Of a stretch of DNA of 64,000 bases, positions 36,398 through 44,648 are shown one piece after another. Numbering within the stretch: position 1 is the first letter of the stretch; each line of letters begins with the position of its first letter. The position numbers and the translations under genes were made by a program. Origin of the DNA: Bacteroidales bacterium (GTDB lineage: Bacteria; Bacteroidota; Bacteroidia; Bacteroidales; Bacteroidaceae); NCBI GenBank assembly GCA_015654535.1, contig JAATGU010000148.1:31200-95199 (forward strand), read 5' to 3'. The notes beneath the pieces are model-generated. The model made no database searches. It was not told where the DNA came from and saw only the letters and a list, made by a program, of their open reading frames with translations.

Positions 36398-39175
36398 TTA
36401 ATGCGCTTCCAGCCAATTTTTCCCCCAACCACAGTCGGCTTTCAATGGAACATGCATTTTATATGCTCTTTCCATTTCTTCTATAACGATCTGCTCCACT
36501 AACTCTTTTTCGTTAACCGGAACACTGAAGTTAAGTTCATCATGCACTTGTAAAATCATCTTTGCTTGTACTTTTTCTTTTTTGAACCGGTTAAAAATAT
36601 TGATCATTGCTACTTTGATAATATCAGCTGCACTTCCCTGGATGGGAGCATTGATCGCATTTCTTTCCGCATATCCCCGAACCACACTATTATGTGAATT
36701 AATATCGGGAAGGAATCTTTTTCGATGGAATATAGTCTCCACATAACTATTTTTCTTGGCTACCTCAATGCTTTTCTCCATATATTCTTTCACTTTTGGG
36801 TATGTTTCAAAGTACCCGTCAATAAGTTCCTTCGCTTCTTTCCTGTCTACTCCCATTCTTTCCGCTAATCCAAATACAGATATTCCGTATATAATACCGA
36901 AGTTGGCCGTTTTTGCTTTCCGGCGCATCTCTTTTGTTACCTCGGAAATATCTGTTTTGTAGACTTTTGCAGCCGTAGCCGCATGAATATCATACCCGGA
37001 AAGAAAGGCGTCAATCATATTTTTGTCCTCACTAAGATGAGCCATAATTCTCAGTTCAATCTGGGAGTAATCCGCAGAGAAGAAGAGAGATCCATCATCG
37101 GGGATAAAAGCTTTACGGATTTCTTTACCATCCTCATCGCGGATAGGTATATTCTGCAAGTTTGGATTGCTGGAACTTAATCGTCCTGTTGCGGTAACTG
37201 TCTGATTAAATGAGGTGTGAATCCTTTCAGTCTTGGGATTAATCAGCAAAGGAAGCGAATCAATGTACGTACTTAGCAGCTTCTTTAGTCCACGATATTC
37301 AAGAATTTTCTCTACAACAGGATGTCGGTTTCTCAAGCTTTGAAGAACTTCTTCTGAAGTAGAATATTGTCCTGTCTTTGTTTTCTTGGCTTTTTCCACC
37401 ACTTGTAGTTTTTCGAAGAGCACTTCACCTACTTGCTTGGGTGAAGAAATATTGAATTCCATGCCAACCAATGAATAAATTTCTTTTTCTATTTCATTCA
37501 TCCGGATAGTGAAATCCTTGGAAGTTTGTTTGAGAGATTCGGTATCGATCCTCATCCCATTACTTTCAATGTTAACAAGGACCGGAATCAGTGGCATTTC
37601 TACATTATAGAATAAATCTTCCATGCCGTTTTTTTTCAATTCCTTTTCCAGAATATTTTTTAGCTTCAAAGTTACATCGGCGTCTTCACAAGCATATTTG
37701 TAAACTTGTTCCGGGGAGAGGTCACGCATGTTTCCTTGATTCTTTCCTTTCGCTCCAATTAGTTCTTCAATTTTCACTGTGTCGTAATTCAGATAAATCT
37801 CGGCAAGATAATCCATCCCATGCCGAAGTTCCGGTTGGAGAACATAGTGTGCTACCATTGTATCAAAAAGTTTGCCTTTCACTTCCACTCCATAATTTTG
37901 AAGTATCAGCATATCGTACTTGATATTTTGGCCCACCTTGAGTGATTTCTCATTTTCGAAGATCGGACGTAACTCATTAACAATTTTTTGCGCTTCGTCT
38001 CTTTGGGGAGGGACAGGAATATAATAGGCTTGGTTTTCCGCAATGCTGAAGCTCATTCCCACCAATTCTGCTACGATGGGATCGGTTCCGGTGGTCTCCG
38101 TGTCTAGACTGATAATGTCACTTGTTAGTATCTTTTGAATAAAATCACGTCTTTTATCTTCATTATCAACAAGTTGATACTTGTAATCCAGCTGTTCTAA
38201 GCCTGTGAGATTTGAGTATTTTTCCTCAATTGGCCCATCGGGCGTAAATAATGCAAAGAGATCGCCTTGTTGTGGAGCTAAATTTACTTGTTTCTTCTCA
38301 TTTTTAAATATCCGATCAATTAACGTGCGAAATTCTAATTCCTCGAAAATTTTTCTCAATTCATCTTCATTCGCTTCTTCACGAATGAGCTCATCCATTT
38401 TTAATTCAATAGGAACATCAATTTTGATGGTTGCAAGAAATTTGGAGAAAGTGATCATCTCTTTATTAGTTTCCACTTTTGTTTTCAGTGCACCTTTTAA
38501 TTGGTCGGTATGTTGGAGTAGATTCTCTACACTGCCAAACTCAGCAATTAATTTTTGCGCCGTCTTTTCTCCTACACCTGGACAGCCTGGAATGTTATCC
38601 GAAGCATCACCCATGAGACCAAGCATGTCGATTACTTGAGCAGGAGAGGAAATGTCGAACTTTGCTTTCACTTGCTCCACTCCCAATATTTCAAATTCTT
38701 TGTCACCATATTTAGGACGATACATAAAAACATGATCGGTTACCAACTGGCCATAGTCTTTATCCGGAGTCATCATATAAGTTGTAATTCCTTTTTTATC
38801 TGCTTCCGTGGCAAGAGTTCCGATTACATCATCCGCTTCAAAACCTGAGACTTCGAGAATCGGGATGCGATACGCACGGATAATATCCTTGATTATTGGC
38901 ACGGAAAGTCTAATCGCTTCAGGAGTTTCTTCCCGTTGCGCTTTATATTTTTCGTAGGCTTCATGCCTGAAAGTTGGGCCAGAAGGGTCGAATGCTACCC
39001 CAATATGTGTAGGATTTTCCTTTTTTAAGACCTCTTCCAACGTATTTACAAAGCCAAGTATTGCAGAAGTGTTGAACCCTTTTGAGTTGATTCGCGGACT
39101 TTTAATAAAAGCATAATATGCTCTATATATGAGTGCGTAAGCATCTAAAAGGAACAATTTATCTGTTTGATTCAT
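36398..39175 (-). CDS. polA: DNA polymerase I
   Basis: The 925-residue enzyme fills gaps and removes RNA primers. Its domains run in order: 5'-3' exonuclease (residues 1-290, starting LFLLDAYALIYRAYYAF), 3'-5' exonuclease (about 320-510) with the active-site LDTETTGT intact, and the polymerase domain with motif A FSADYSQIELRIMAHLSED, motif B RRKAKTANFGIIYG and motif C ILQVHDELNF. The 3'-5' proofreading site therefore looks functional, unlike in some PolA proteins. The ATG at 39173-39175 is chosen since NQTDKLFLLDA fits the family; the frame runs 11 codons further. It is divergent from the polyprenyl synthase. Confidence 0.97.
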   Translation of the reverse strand: MNQTDKLFLLDAYALIYRAYYAFIKSPRINSKGFNTSAILGFVNTLEEVLKKENPTHIGVAFDPSGPTFRHEAYEKYKAQREETPEAIRLSVPIIKDIIRAYRIPILEVSGFEADDVIGTLATEADKKGITTYMMTPDKDYGQLVTDHVFMYRPKYGDKEFEILGVEQVKAKFDISSPAQVIDMLGLMGDASDNIPGCPGVGEKTAQKLIAEFGSVENLLQHTDQLKGALKTKVETNKEMITFSKFLATIKIDVPIELKMDELIREEANEDELRKIFEELEFRTLIDRIFKNEKKQVNLAPQQGDLFALFTPDGPIEEKYSNLTGLEQLDYKYQLVDNEDKRRDFIQKILTSDIISLDTETTGTDPIVAELVGMSFSIAENQAYYIPVPPQRDEAQKIVNELRPIFENEKSLKVGQNIKYDMLILQNYGVEVKGKLFDTMVAHYVLQPELRHGMDYLAEIYLNYDTVKIEELIGAKGKNQGNMRDLSPEQVYKYACEDADVTLKLKNILEKELKKNGMEDLFYNVEMPLIPVLVNIESNGMRIDTESLKQTSKDFTIRMNEIEKEIYSLVGMEFNISSPKQVGEVLFEKLQVVEKAKKTKTGQYSTSEEVLQSLRNRHPVVEKILEYRGLKKLLSTYIDSLPLLINPKTERIHTSFNQTVTATGRLSSSNPNLQNIPIRDEDGKEIRKAFIPDDGSLFFSADYSQIELRIMAHLSEDKNMIDAFLSGYDIHAATAAKVYKTDISEVTKEMRRKAKTANFGIIYGISVFGLAERMGVDRKEAKELIDGYFETYPKVKEYMEKSIEVAKKNSYVETIFHRKRFLPDINSHNSVVRGYAERNAINAPIQGSAADIIKVAMINIFNRFKKEKVQAKMILQVHDELNFSVPVNEKELVEQIVIEEMERAYKMHVPLKADCGWGKNWLEAH

Positions 39176-39236
39176 AATCTTTCGTATTTTTCTTTGGTAA
39201 AAGTACAAAAAAATACTGTATTAATGGTTTTATTAT

Positions 39237-39244
39237 TACTTTTG
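39237..39244 (+). promoter_or_regulatory. Promoter -7 box of the polyprenyl synthase
   Basis: TACTTTTG matches TAnnTTTG, 20 bases before the ATG. No clear -33 TTTG is present. Confidence 0.5.
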
Positions 39245-39263
39245 TGTCCAAATAGTATGTAGT

Positions 39264-40238
39264 ATGGACAGATTATCTCAGATTAAGTCTCCTATTATTT
39301 CAGATCTGGAGCGGTTCAAAGAGCTATTTGATAGCTCATTGACTAACCCAACCCCCTTGTTGCAAGAGGTGCTTTTACATATCAGGCAGCGAAAGGGGAA
39401 GATGATGCGTCCTATTCTTGTTCTACTTATTGCTAAATTATTTGGAGAGGTTTCGCAATCTACACTTCATGCCGCGGTCTCTTTAGAGTTACTTCACACT
39501 GCCAGTTTGGTACACGATGACGTGGTGGATGACAGTATTGAACGCCGTGGTCAAGCTTCCGTTAATGCTTTATACAATAATAAAGTATCTATCTTGGTTG
39601 GTGATTATTTGTTGGCCACTTGCTTAATTCAGGCCGCTTTTTCGGGTAATCAAGAGGTAATAAAGGTGGTTTCTTGTTTGGGACAAGACTTGTCCGAGGG
39701 AGAACTTCTTCAGCTATCGAATGTAAGTAATAGTGAGATATCTGAGCAAGTATACTTTGATGTGATTCGTAAAAAGACGGCTGCGCTCTTTGCCGCCTGT
39801 ACACAATCTGCCGCTTTATCTTCGGGAGCTTCAGCTGAACAAGTACAAATAGCTCGTTTGTTAGGTGAATATATTGGTATTTGCTTTCAAATAAAAGATG
39901 ACATTTTTGATTATTATGAAAACCCTGAGGTGGGGAAACCTACCGGGAATGATATGCGGGAGGGCAAATTAACGCTTCCTGCCATTTATGCTTTGAATAA
40001 TGCGGGCGGTCCGGTAGGGAAGGAATTGGCTGATAAAGTTAAATCCGGTGTAGCGACGAATGATGAAATTGTTCGTTTAATGGACTTTTCCAAACAGAAT
40101 GGTGGCATTGAATATGCGACTAAAACAATGCTTGGTTATCATGCCAAGGCAATGGAATTGCTAGAGAACCTTCCTGAATCAGAGATCAAAAAATCGCTTT
40201 TGTCGTATTTAGATTATGTGATAGATCGAAAGAAATAG
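39264..40238 (+). CDS. Trans-polyprenyl diphosphate synthase (octaprenyl-type)
   Basis: This 324-residue enzyme extends allylic diphosphates with isopentenyl diphosphate to make the side chain of quinones or a similar polyprenyl lipid. It has the first Asp-rich motif DDVVDD in LVHDDVVDDSIERRGQ (about 87-102), the second as DDIFD in QIKDDIFDYYEN (about 211-222), and the substrate segment RKGKMMRPIL. Chain length is not certain; Bacteroides need long chains for menaquinone. Terminator-like sequence follows at 40410. Confidence 0.93.
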   Translation: MDRLSQIKSPIISDLERFKELFDSSLTNPTPLLQEVLLHIRQRKGKMMRPILVLLIAKLFGEVSQSTLHAAVSLELLHTASLVHDDVVDDSIERRGQASVNALYNNKVSILVGDYLLATCLIQAAFSGNQEVIKVVSCLGQDLSEGELLQLSNVSNSEISEQVYFDVIRKKTAALFAACTQSAALSSGASAEQVQIARLLGEYIGICFQIKDDIFDYYENPEVGKPTGNDMREGKLTLPAIYALNNAGGPVGKELADKVKSGVATNDEIVRLMDFSKQNGGIEYATKTMLGYHAKAMELLENLPESEIKKSLLSYLDYVIDRKK

Positions 40239-40409
40239 GGGTAATCTTCTTGAATGTTAATCAGATTTCTCTTTATATTTTTTAGATTAGGCGTAGGCTT
40301 TACGGAAGTAAAGTGTAGAGGTTACACAAATAAGCAGTAGATCTTTTGCTTGATTCTTCTTTAAGAAATACTTTAATAATCAAGACTTCTTTACTTAATA
40401 TATAAATGA

Positions 40410-40453
40410 ATCCCCTGTATTTTCTTTTTTTTAATTAGAATAATACAGGGGAT
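40410..40453. terminator. Terminator between the polyprenyl synthase and deoC
   Basis: ATCCCCTGTATT (40410-40421) and AATACAGGGGAT (40442-40453) form a perfect 12-bp stem with a 20-base T-rich loop. It lies between convergent transcripts, 54 bases from the deoC stop. Confidence 0.7.
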
Positions 40454-40506
40454 CTCTATTTGCTGTTTATTAATTTTCAGTTTTCCGAAGCTTATATCTG
40501 ACCGAT

Positions 40507-41409
40507 TTAGAAGAATTTAATCTCTTCTCCTTTAATCTCTGATAGCAGAAGATTGGCCAGTCGGCTGGTTCCTAAACGGAAAAGTTCGTTAGTGAGCCAT
40601 TCTTTCCCTAGAACCTCTTTTACAATGCTGTAGTATATCAGCGCGTCGTTTACGGTGTTCAGGCCTCCAGCGGGCTTAAAACCGATTTTATTCCCTGTTT
40701 CTGCATAGTATTCCTTAATGGCTTCGCACATTACATAGGCAGCCTCTGGTGTAGCGGCGGGTTGCTGCTTGCCAGTGGATGTTTTTATAAAGTCGGCACC
40801 GGCGTAGATGGATAGGATAGAAGCCTTTTTGATGTTAGATGCGCTACCCAAAGCTCCGGTTTCGAGGATCACTTTCAGGTGTTTTTCCTTACACGTATCT
40901 TTTATTTCCTGAATTTCGTCACACATTGTTTCGTAATCTCCGCTCAGGAATTTGCTTACGGAGATCACAATATCGATCTCATTTGCACCTTCCATCAGCG
41001 CCATTGCTGTCTCAGCAATCTTTACTTCTATAAAGGTTTGCGACGAAGGAAAGCCCGCGCTTACGGCTGCGATTTTTACATCATCAACTTCCAAAGTAGT
41101 GCTCACGATTCCTGCCATATTGGGGTAGACACAAATGGCGGCTACATTGTCCAGATCAGCATATTCATCGGCAAACTTATTGACTTTTTCAGTGAATTCT
41201 ATTATATGTTCTTCTGTGTCTGAAGTATTAAGCGAGGTCAAATCAATGCAATGAAAGAGCAATTTCTTTACTTCAACCGTATTATTTTCGGGTACGTTTT
41301 TCTTAATTATTGCAGCTACTTTTGCCTTGATATCCTCATCATTCAGGTTGGTATTGTACTTCTCCAGTGCAATATCGTACTTACTTTTCTCTATTTCATT
41401 ATTTTCCAT
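40507..41409 (-). CDS. deoC: Deoxyribose-phosphate aldolase
   Basis: DeoC splits 2-deoxyribose 5-phosphate into glyceraldehyde 3-phosphate and acetaldehyde in deoxynucleoside catabolism. The 300-residue protein has the Schiff-base lysine in FIKTSTGK (near residue 210), ANEIDIVISV and the C-terminal GFKPAGGLNTVNDAL. The N-terminal 45-residue helical extension makes it longer than the E. coli enzyme and is usual in Bacteroidetes. It overlaps the MazG-like gene by 11 bp and ends the mnmG-apt-uvrC-dtd-mazG-deoC operon. Confidence 0.96.
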   Translation of the reverse strand: MENNEIEKSKYDIALEKYNTNLNDEDIKAKVAAIIKKNVPENNTVEVKKLLFHCIDLTSLNTSDTEEHIIEFTEKVNKFADEYADLDNVAAICVYPNMAGIVSTTLEVDDVKIAAVSAGFPSSQTFIEVKIAETAMALMEGANEIDIVISVSKFLSGDYETMCDEIQEIKDTCKEKHLKVILETGALGSASNIKKASILSIYAGADFIKTSTGKQQPAATPEAAYVMCEAIKEYYAETGNKIGFKPAGGLNTVNDALIYYSIVKEVLGKEWLTNELFRLGTSRLANLLLSEIKGEEIKFF

Positions 41410-41734
41410 TCTCTGTAAGTTTAGGATTATTTATATGTCTCTCTTTATCTCTGTTGGTTTTTTTTTCAATATTCTTTTGGAATGCCTCAGTCAGATTCAC
41501 TCCCGTCTGGTTGGCCAGGCAAAGAAGTACCCAAAGCACATCCGTCATTTCATCGGCCAAATTGCATTCTTCCCCTTTTTTGAAAGATTGATCGCCGTAT
41601 TTTCGGGCAATAACTCTGGCCAGTTCACCTACTTCTTCAGTCAGAATGGCCATGTTGGTCAGCTCACTAAAGTAACGGACTCCGTATGTTTTGATCCAAT
41701 TATCTACCTCTTTTTGTGCCTCTTCAAGTGTCAT
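41399..41734 (-). CDS. MazG-like nucleotide pyrophosphohydrolase
   Basis: The 111-residue protein has the all-alpha NTP pyrophosphatase pattern, with metal-binding EExxE (LTEEVGELARVIARKYGDQ) and the second acidic pair in NLADEMTDVLWVLLCLANQTG. Such small MazG-type enzymes hydrolyse (d)NTPs, often dCTP or damaged nucleotides. It overlaps dtd by 1 bp (TAATG) and deoC by 11 bp, so translation is coupled. The symbol is withheld because several paralogues share these motifs. Confidence 0.9.
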   Translation of the reverse strand: MTLEEAQKEVDNWIKTYGVRYFSELTNMAILTEEVGELARVIARKYGDQSFKKGEECNLADEMTDVLWVLLCLANQTGVNLTEAFQKNIEKKTNRDKERHINNPKLTENGK

Positions 41735-42186
41735 TATTCCTTGTTTTTAGTATCCATAACAATCGTTACCGGACCATTGTTTAAAAGCTCCACTTTCATG
41801 TCTGCGCCAAACTTACCGGTGCCTACCTCTTTCCCTAGTGAAAGGCTCAGTTCCTGGCAGAAAACTTCGTATAATGGCACAGAGATTTCTGCTTTTGCCG
41901 CCTTAATGTAGGAAGGACGATTGCCTTTTTTGGTAGATGCATGGAGAGTAAATTGGCTGATCACAAGAATTTCTCCCTGGATATCCAGCACTGATTTATT
42001 CATTATTCCATGTTCATCGTCAAAGATTCGTAGATTCACAATCTTCTTGCAAAGCCATTCAATGTCATCCTTTCCGTCTGCTTCTTCGATGCCTATAAGA
42101 ACAAGTAGTCCCTCTTTTATAGCATATTTACATTTCCCTTCAATTGTGACAGAAGCATGGCTGACGCGTTGTATTACCACTCTCAT
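41734..42186 (-). CDS. dtd: D-aminoacyl-tRNA deacylase
   Basis: Dtd removes D-amino acids wrongly attached to tRNA. The 150-residue protein shows both active-site motifs, SQFTLHAST and NNGPVTIVMDT (the cross-subunit Gly-Pro), and begins MRVVIQRVSHASVTIEGK. The ATG at 42184-42186 is preferred to the in-frame start 11 codons upstream since the family starts at MRVVIQR. It sits between uvrC and the MazG-like gene. Confidence 0.96.
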   Translation of the reverse strand: MRVVIQRVSHASVTIEGKCKYAIKEGLLVLIGIEEADGKDDIEWLCKKIVNLRIFDDEHGIMNKSVLDIQGEILVISQFTLHASTKKGNRPSYIKAAKAEISVPLYEVFCQELSLSLGKEVGTGKFGADMKVELLNNGPVTIVMDTKNKE

Positions 42187-42236
42187 GTTGATCTTATTTC
42201 TTATTATCGCGAACCACAAAAGTAGTAATTATAACT

Positions 42237-44048
42237 TTATTTGCTAAGGTTTTCAAGGATATTTTTTGCTTTAGCATCGCCTACGATCGCAGCGATTTCT
42301 TCAAATGAGGCTTCTTTAATGCGCTTCACGCTCTTGAATTCTTTAAATAATGCAGTTTTGGTTTTCTCGCCAATGCCTTTTATTTCATCTAACGCAGAGG
42401 TTGTTTGTCCTTTGCTGCGCTTATTCCGATGGAAGGTAATGCCGAATCGGTGAGCTTCATCCCGTAGGTGTTGGATCACTTTTAAGCTTTCAGAGTTTTT
42501 ATCTAAGTAAATAGGGTAGGGATCATTGGGAAAGAAGATCTCTTCTAACCTTTTGGCGATGCCAATCAGGGTGATTTTACCGAATAGATTGAGCTCAGTA
42601 AAGATCTTCTGAGCCGAACTAAGTTGTCCTTTTCCGCCGTCAACAATAACTAATTGAGGGAGAGGCTGGTCTTCGTCTAATAAGCGCTTATACCGCCTGT
42701 AAACGACCTCTTCCATGGATGCAAAGTCATTTGGACCTTCTACTGTCTTTATATTAAAATGACGATAGTCTTTCTTGGAAGGTTTAGCCTTTTTAAATAC
42801 CACGCATGAAGCAACGGGATAGGCGCCTTGTATGTTGGAATTATCAAAACATTCTATATGCATCGGCAATTCCTTGAGGTGAAGATCGCTTTGAATCTTC
42901 TTCATAATCCGAATACTTCGTTGTTCCGGATTCAGCTTTTCAGCCTGTTTCAGCCGATCTACCTTGTATTGCTTGACGTTCATCAGTGAAAGATCGAGCA
43001 ATTTCTTTTTATCCCCTCTTTGTGGAACGGTGAATACGATCTCGTTTAGTTGCATTTCCATCTCAAAAGGAACAATGATTTCCTTTGAAAGGCTTTTATA
43101 ACGCTCTCGCATTTCCACAATTCCGAGTGAAAGCAACTCTTCCGGTGTCTCGTTGAGTTTCTTCTTATATTCAAAAGTAAACGCTTGATTGATGCTACCA
43201 TTCGTAATATGCAGGTAGTTAATGAAGGCTGACTTTTCATCGTCGGCAATAGAAAATACATCGATATTATGGAGAACGGAACTAACCACTTCGGACTTTG
43301 CGCGGTAATTCTCTATTAAATCATATCTGTTCTTTACCTTTTGTGCCTCTTCAAACTTTAACTCCTTCGCTAAATTTTGCATCTCTTGAAATAGGATCCT
43401 ACTTATTTCTTGTGTGTTCCCCTTAAATATCTCCTTGATTTCAGCTATATTTTTCATATAATCGTTGTGAGAATAGAGTCCCACACAGGGTCCGGCACAG
43501 TTTTTAAGATGATATTCCAGGCAAACTTTAAATTTGCCTGCACGAATATTCTCGGGAATTAGGTTCAAATGACAGGTACGGATAGGATAAAGATGCTTAA
43601 CCAGATCTAATAGGGCGTGCATGGAAGGCAGATGGCTATAAGGTCCATAGTAGGAAGAGCCGTCACGGATCACTCTTCGCGTTTTGAATATCCGTGGAAA
43701 ATACTCGTTACTTACGCAAATAGAAGGGTAAGTCTTATCATCCTTAAGCAGTACGTTATACCGAGGTTTATACTTCTTTATCAGATTATTCTCTAATAAC
43801 AGTGCATCTTCCTCAGTATTTACCACTATATAACGAATGTCCGCGATCTTACTCACCAGGATTCTTGTCTTTCCCGGTTCGTGTTCTTTGCTAAAGTAAG
43901 AATAGACCCTACGCTTAAGATTCTTTGCTTTCCCTACATAAATAATGGTACCTTCAGAATTTAAATACTGATAAATACCAGGCCCTTCGGGAAGATTGGA
44001 GACAATTCCCTTTAAATAGTCCGAAGCATTTAGTTCCTGAGGTTCCAT
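42237..44048 (-). CDS. uvrC: Excinuclease ABC subunit C
   Basis: UvrC makes both incisions in nucleotide excision repair with UvrA and UvrB. The 603-residue protein has the GIY-YIG nuclease domain (GPGIYQYLNSEGTIIYVGKAKNLKRRV, residues 20-47), the Cys-rich middle (CHLNLIPENIRAGKFKVCLEYHLKNCAGPC), the UVR domain (about 205-240), the RNase H-like nuclease with IECFDNSNIQG and PQLVIVDGGKGQL, and a C-terminal HhH pair. It follows apt by 19 bp. Confidence 0.97.
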   Translation of the reverse strand: MEPQELNASDYLKGIVSNLPEGPGIYQYLNSEGTIIYVGKAKNLKRRVYSYFSKEHEPGKTRILVSKIADIRYIVVNTEEDALLLENNLIKKYKPRYNVLLKDDKTYPSICVSNEYFPRIFKTRRVIRDGSSYYGPYSHLPSMHALLDLVKHLYPIRTCHLNLIPENIRAGKFKVCLEYHLKNCAGPCVGLYSHNDYMKNIAEIKEIFKGNTQEISRILFQEMQNLAKELKFEEAQKVKNRYDLIENYRAKSEVVSSVLHNIDVFSIADDEKSAFINYLHITNGSINQAFTFEYKKKLNETPEELLSLGIVEMRERYKSLSKEIIVPFEMEMQLNEIVFTVPQRGDKKKLLDLSLMNVKQYKVDRLKQAEKLNPEQRSIRIMKKIQSDLHLKELPMHIECFDNSNIQGAYPVASCVVFKKAKPSKKDYRHFNIKTVEGPNDFASMEEVVYRRYKRLLDEDQPLPQLVIVDGGKGQLSSAQKIFTELNLFGKITLIGIAKRLEEIFFPNDPYPIYLDKNSESLKVIQHLRDEAHRFGITFHRNKRSKGQTTSALDEIKGIGEKTKTALFKEFKSVKRIKEASFEEIAAIVGDAKAKNILENLSK

Positions 44049-44067
44049 TCTTTTGGTAGTTTAGAAA

Positions 44068-44592
44068 TTATAGAGTCAGAACGGCTTCAACGTGAGCGTC
44101 ATTATCAAAAACGGCACGTCCGTTCAGTTCCTTCAATTCAATAAGAAAATTGATGTATATGGCTTTTGGATTAAATCTTTTGGTCAATTTGTAAGCAGCC
44201 TCCATTGTTCCTCCAGTGGCAAGAAGGTCATCATGAAGCAATACTACATCATTTTCAGAGATTGCATCTTTATGAATCTGGATAGTATCCGTTCCATATT
44301 CCTTATCATAACTTTCTTCTAACGTCTCCGCAGGAAGCTTGCCCGGTTTACGCATAGGGACAAATCCTGCGCCTAGCTTTGTTGCCAAAATGGGACCCAT
44401 AATAAATCCCCGGGATTCAATACCTACCACTTTTGTTATTCCTTTATCCTTGTACATTTCATATAAGGCATCAGAAAGTTCTTGCAAACAACTTGCGTCT
44501 TTGAATAGAGTTGTTACATCTTTGAACTGTATCCCCGGAATGGGGAAGTTCGGTACATTCCTAATACTTTTAATTAGCTTTTCTTTGTTCAT
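44068..44592 (-). CDS. apt: Adenine phosphoribosyltransferase
   Basis: Apt salvages adenine to AMP with PRPP. The 174-residue protein has the PRPP loop VVLLHDDLLATGGTMEAA (about 116-133) and the family segments IPGIQFKDVTTLF and VVGIESRGFIMGPILATKLGAGFVPMRKPGKLP. In the usual loop an Asp-Asp pair is preserved. It lies 56 bp downstream of mnmG, and that gap holds a parS site. Confidence 0.96.
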   Translation of the reverse strand: MNKEKLIKSIRNVPNFPIPGIQFKDVTTLFKDASCLQELSDALYEMYKDKGITKVVGIESRGFIMGPILATKLGAGFVPMRKPGKLPAETLEESYDKEYGTDTIQIHKDAISENDVVLLHDDLLATGGTMEAAYKLTKRFNPKAIYINFLIELKELNGRAVFDNDAHVEAVLTL

Positions 44593-44626
44593 AGCCAGTC
44601 TTTTAATCGTTCCTTATTAATCTTTT

Positions 44627-44642
44627 TGTTTCACGTGAAACG
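44627..44642. promoter_or_regulatory. parS: parS-like ParB-binding site between mnmG and apt
   Basis: TGTTTCACGTGAAACG matches the parS consensus TGTTTCACGTGAAACA at 15 of 16 positions and contains a perfect 14-bp palindrome. It lies in the only intergenic gap between mnmG and apt. In many bacteria parS sites cluster around the origin near mnmG, rsmG and parAB. The parA and parB genes are not in this window. Confidence 0.8.
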
Positions 44643-44648
44643 TGCCGT

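Noticed and set aside
41327..41911. Plus-strand frame of 194 codons opposite mazG and dtd
   Set aside because: It lies antisense to three well-supported overlapping genes and has no recognisable protein features.
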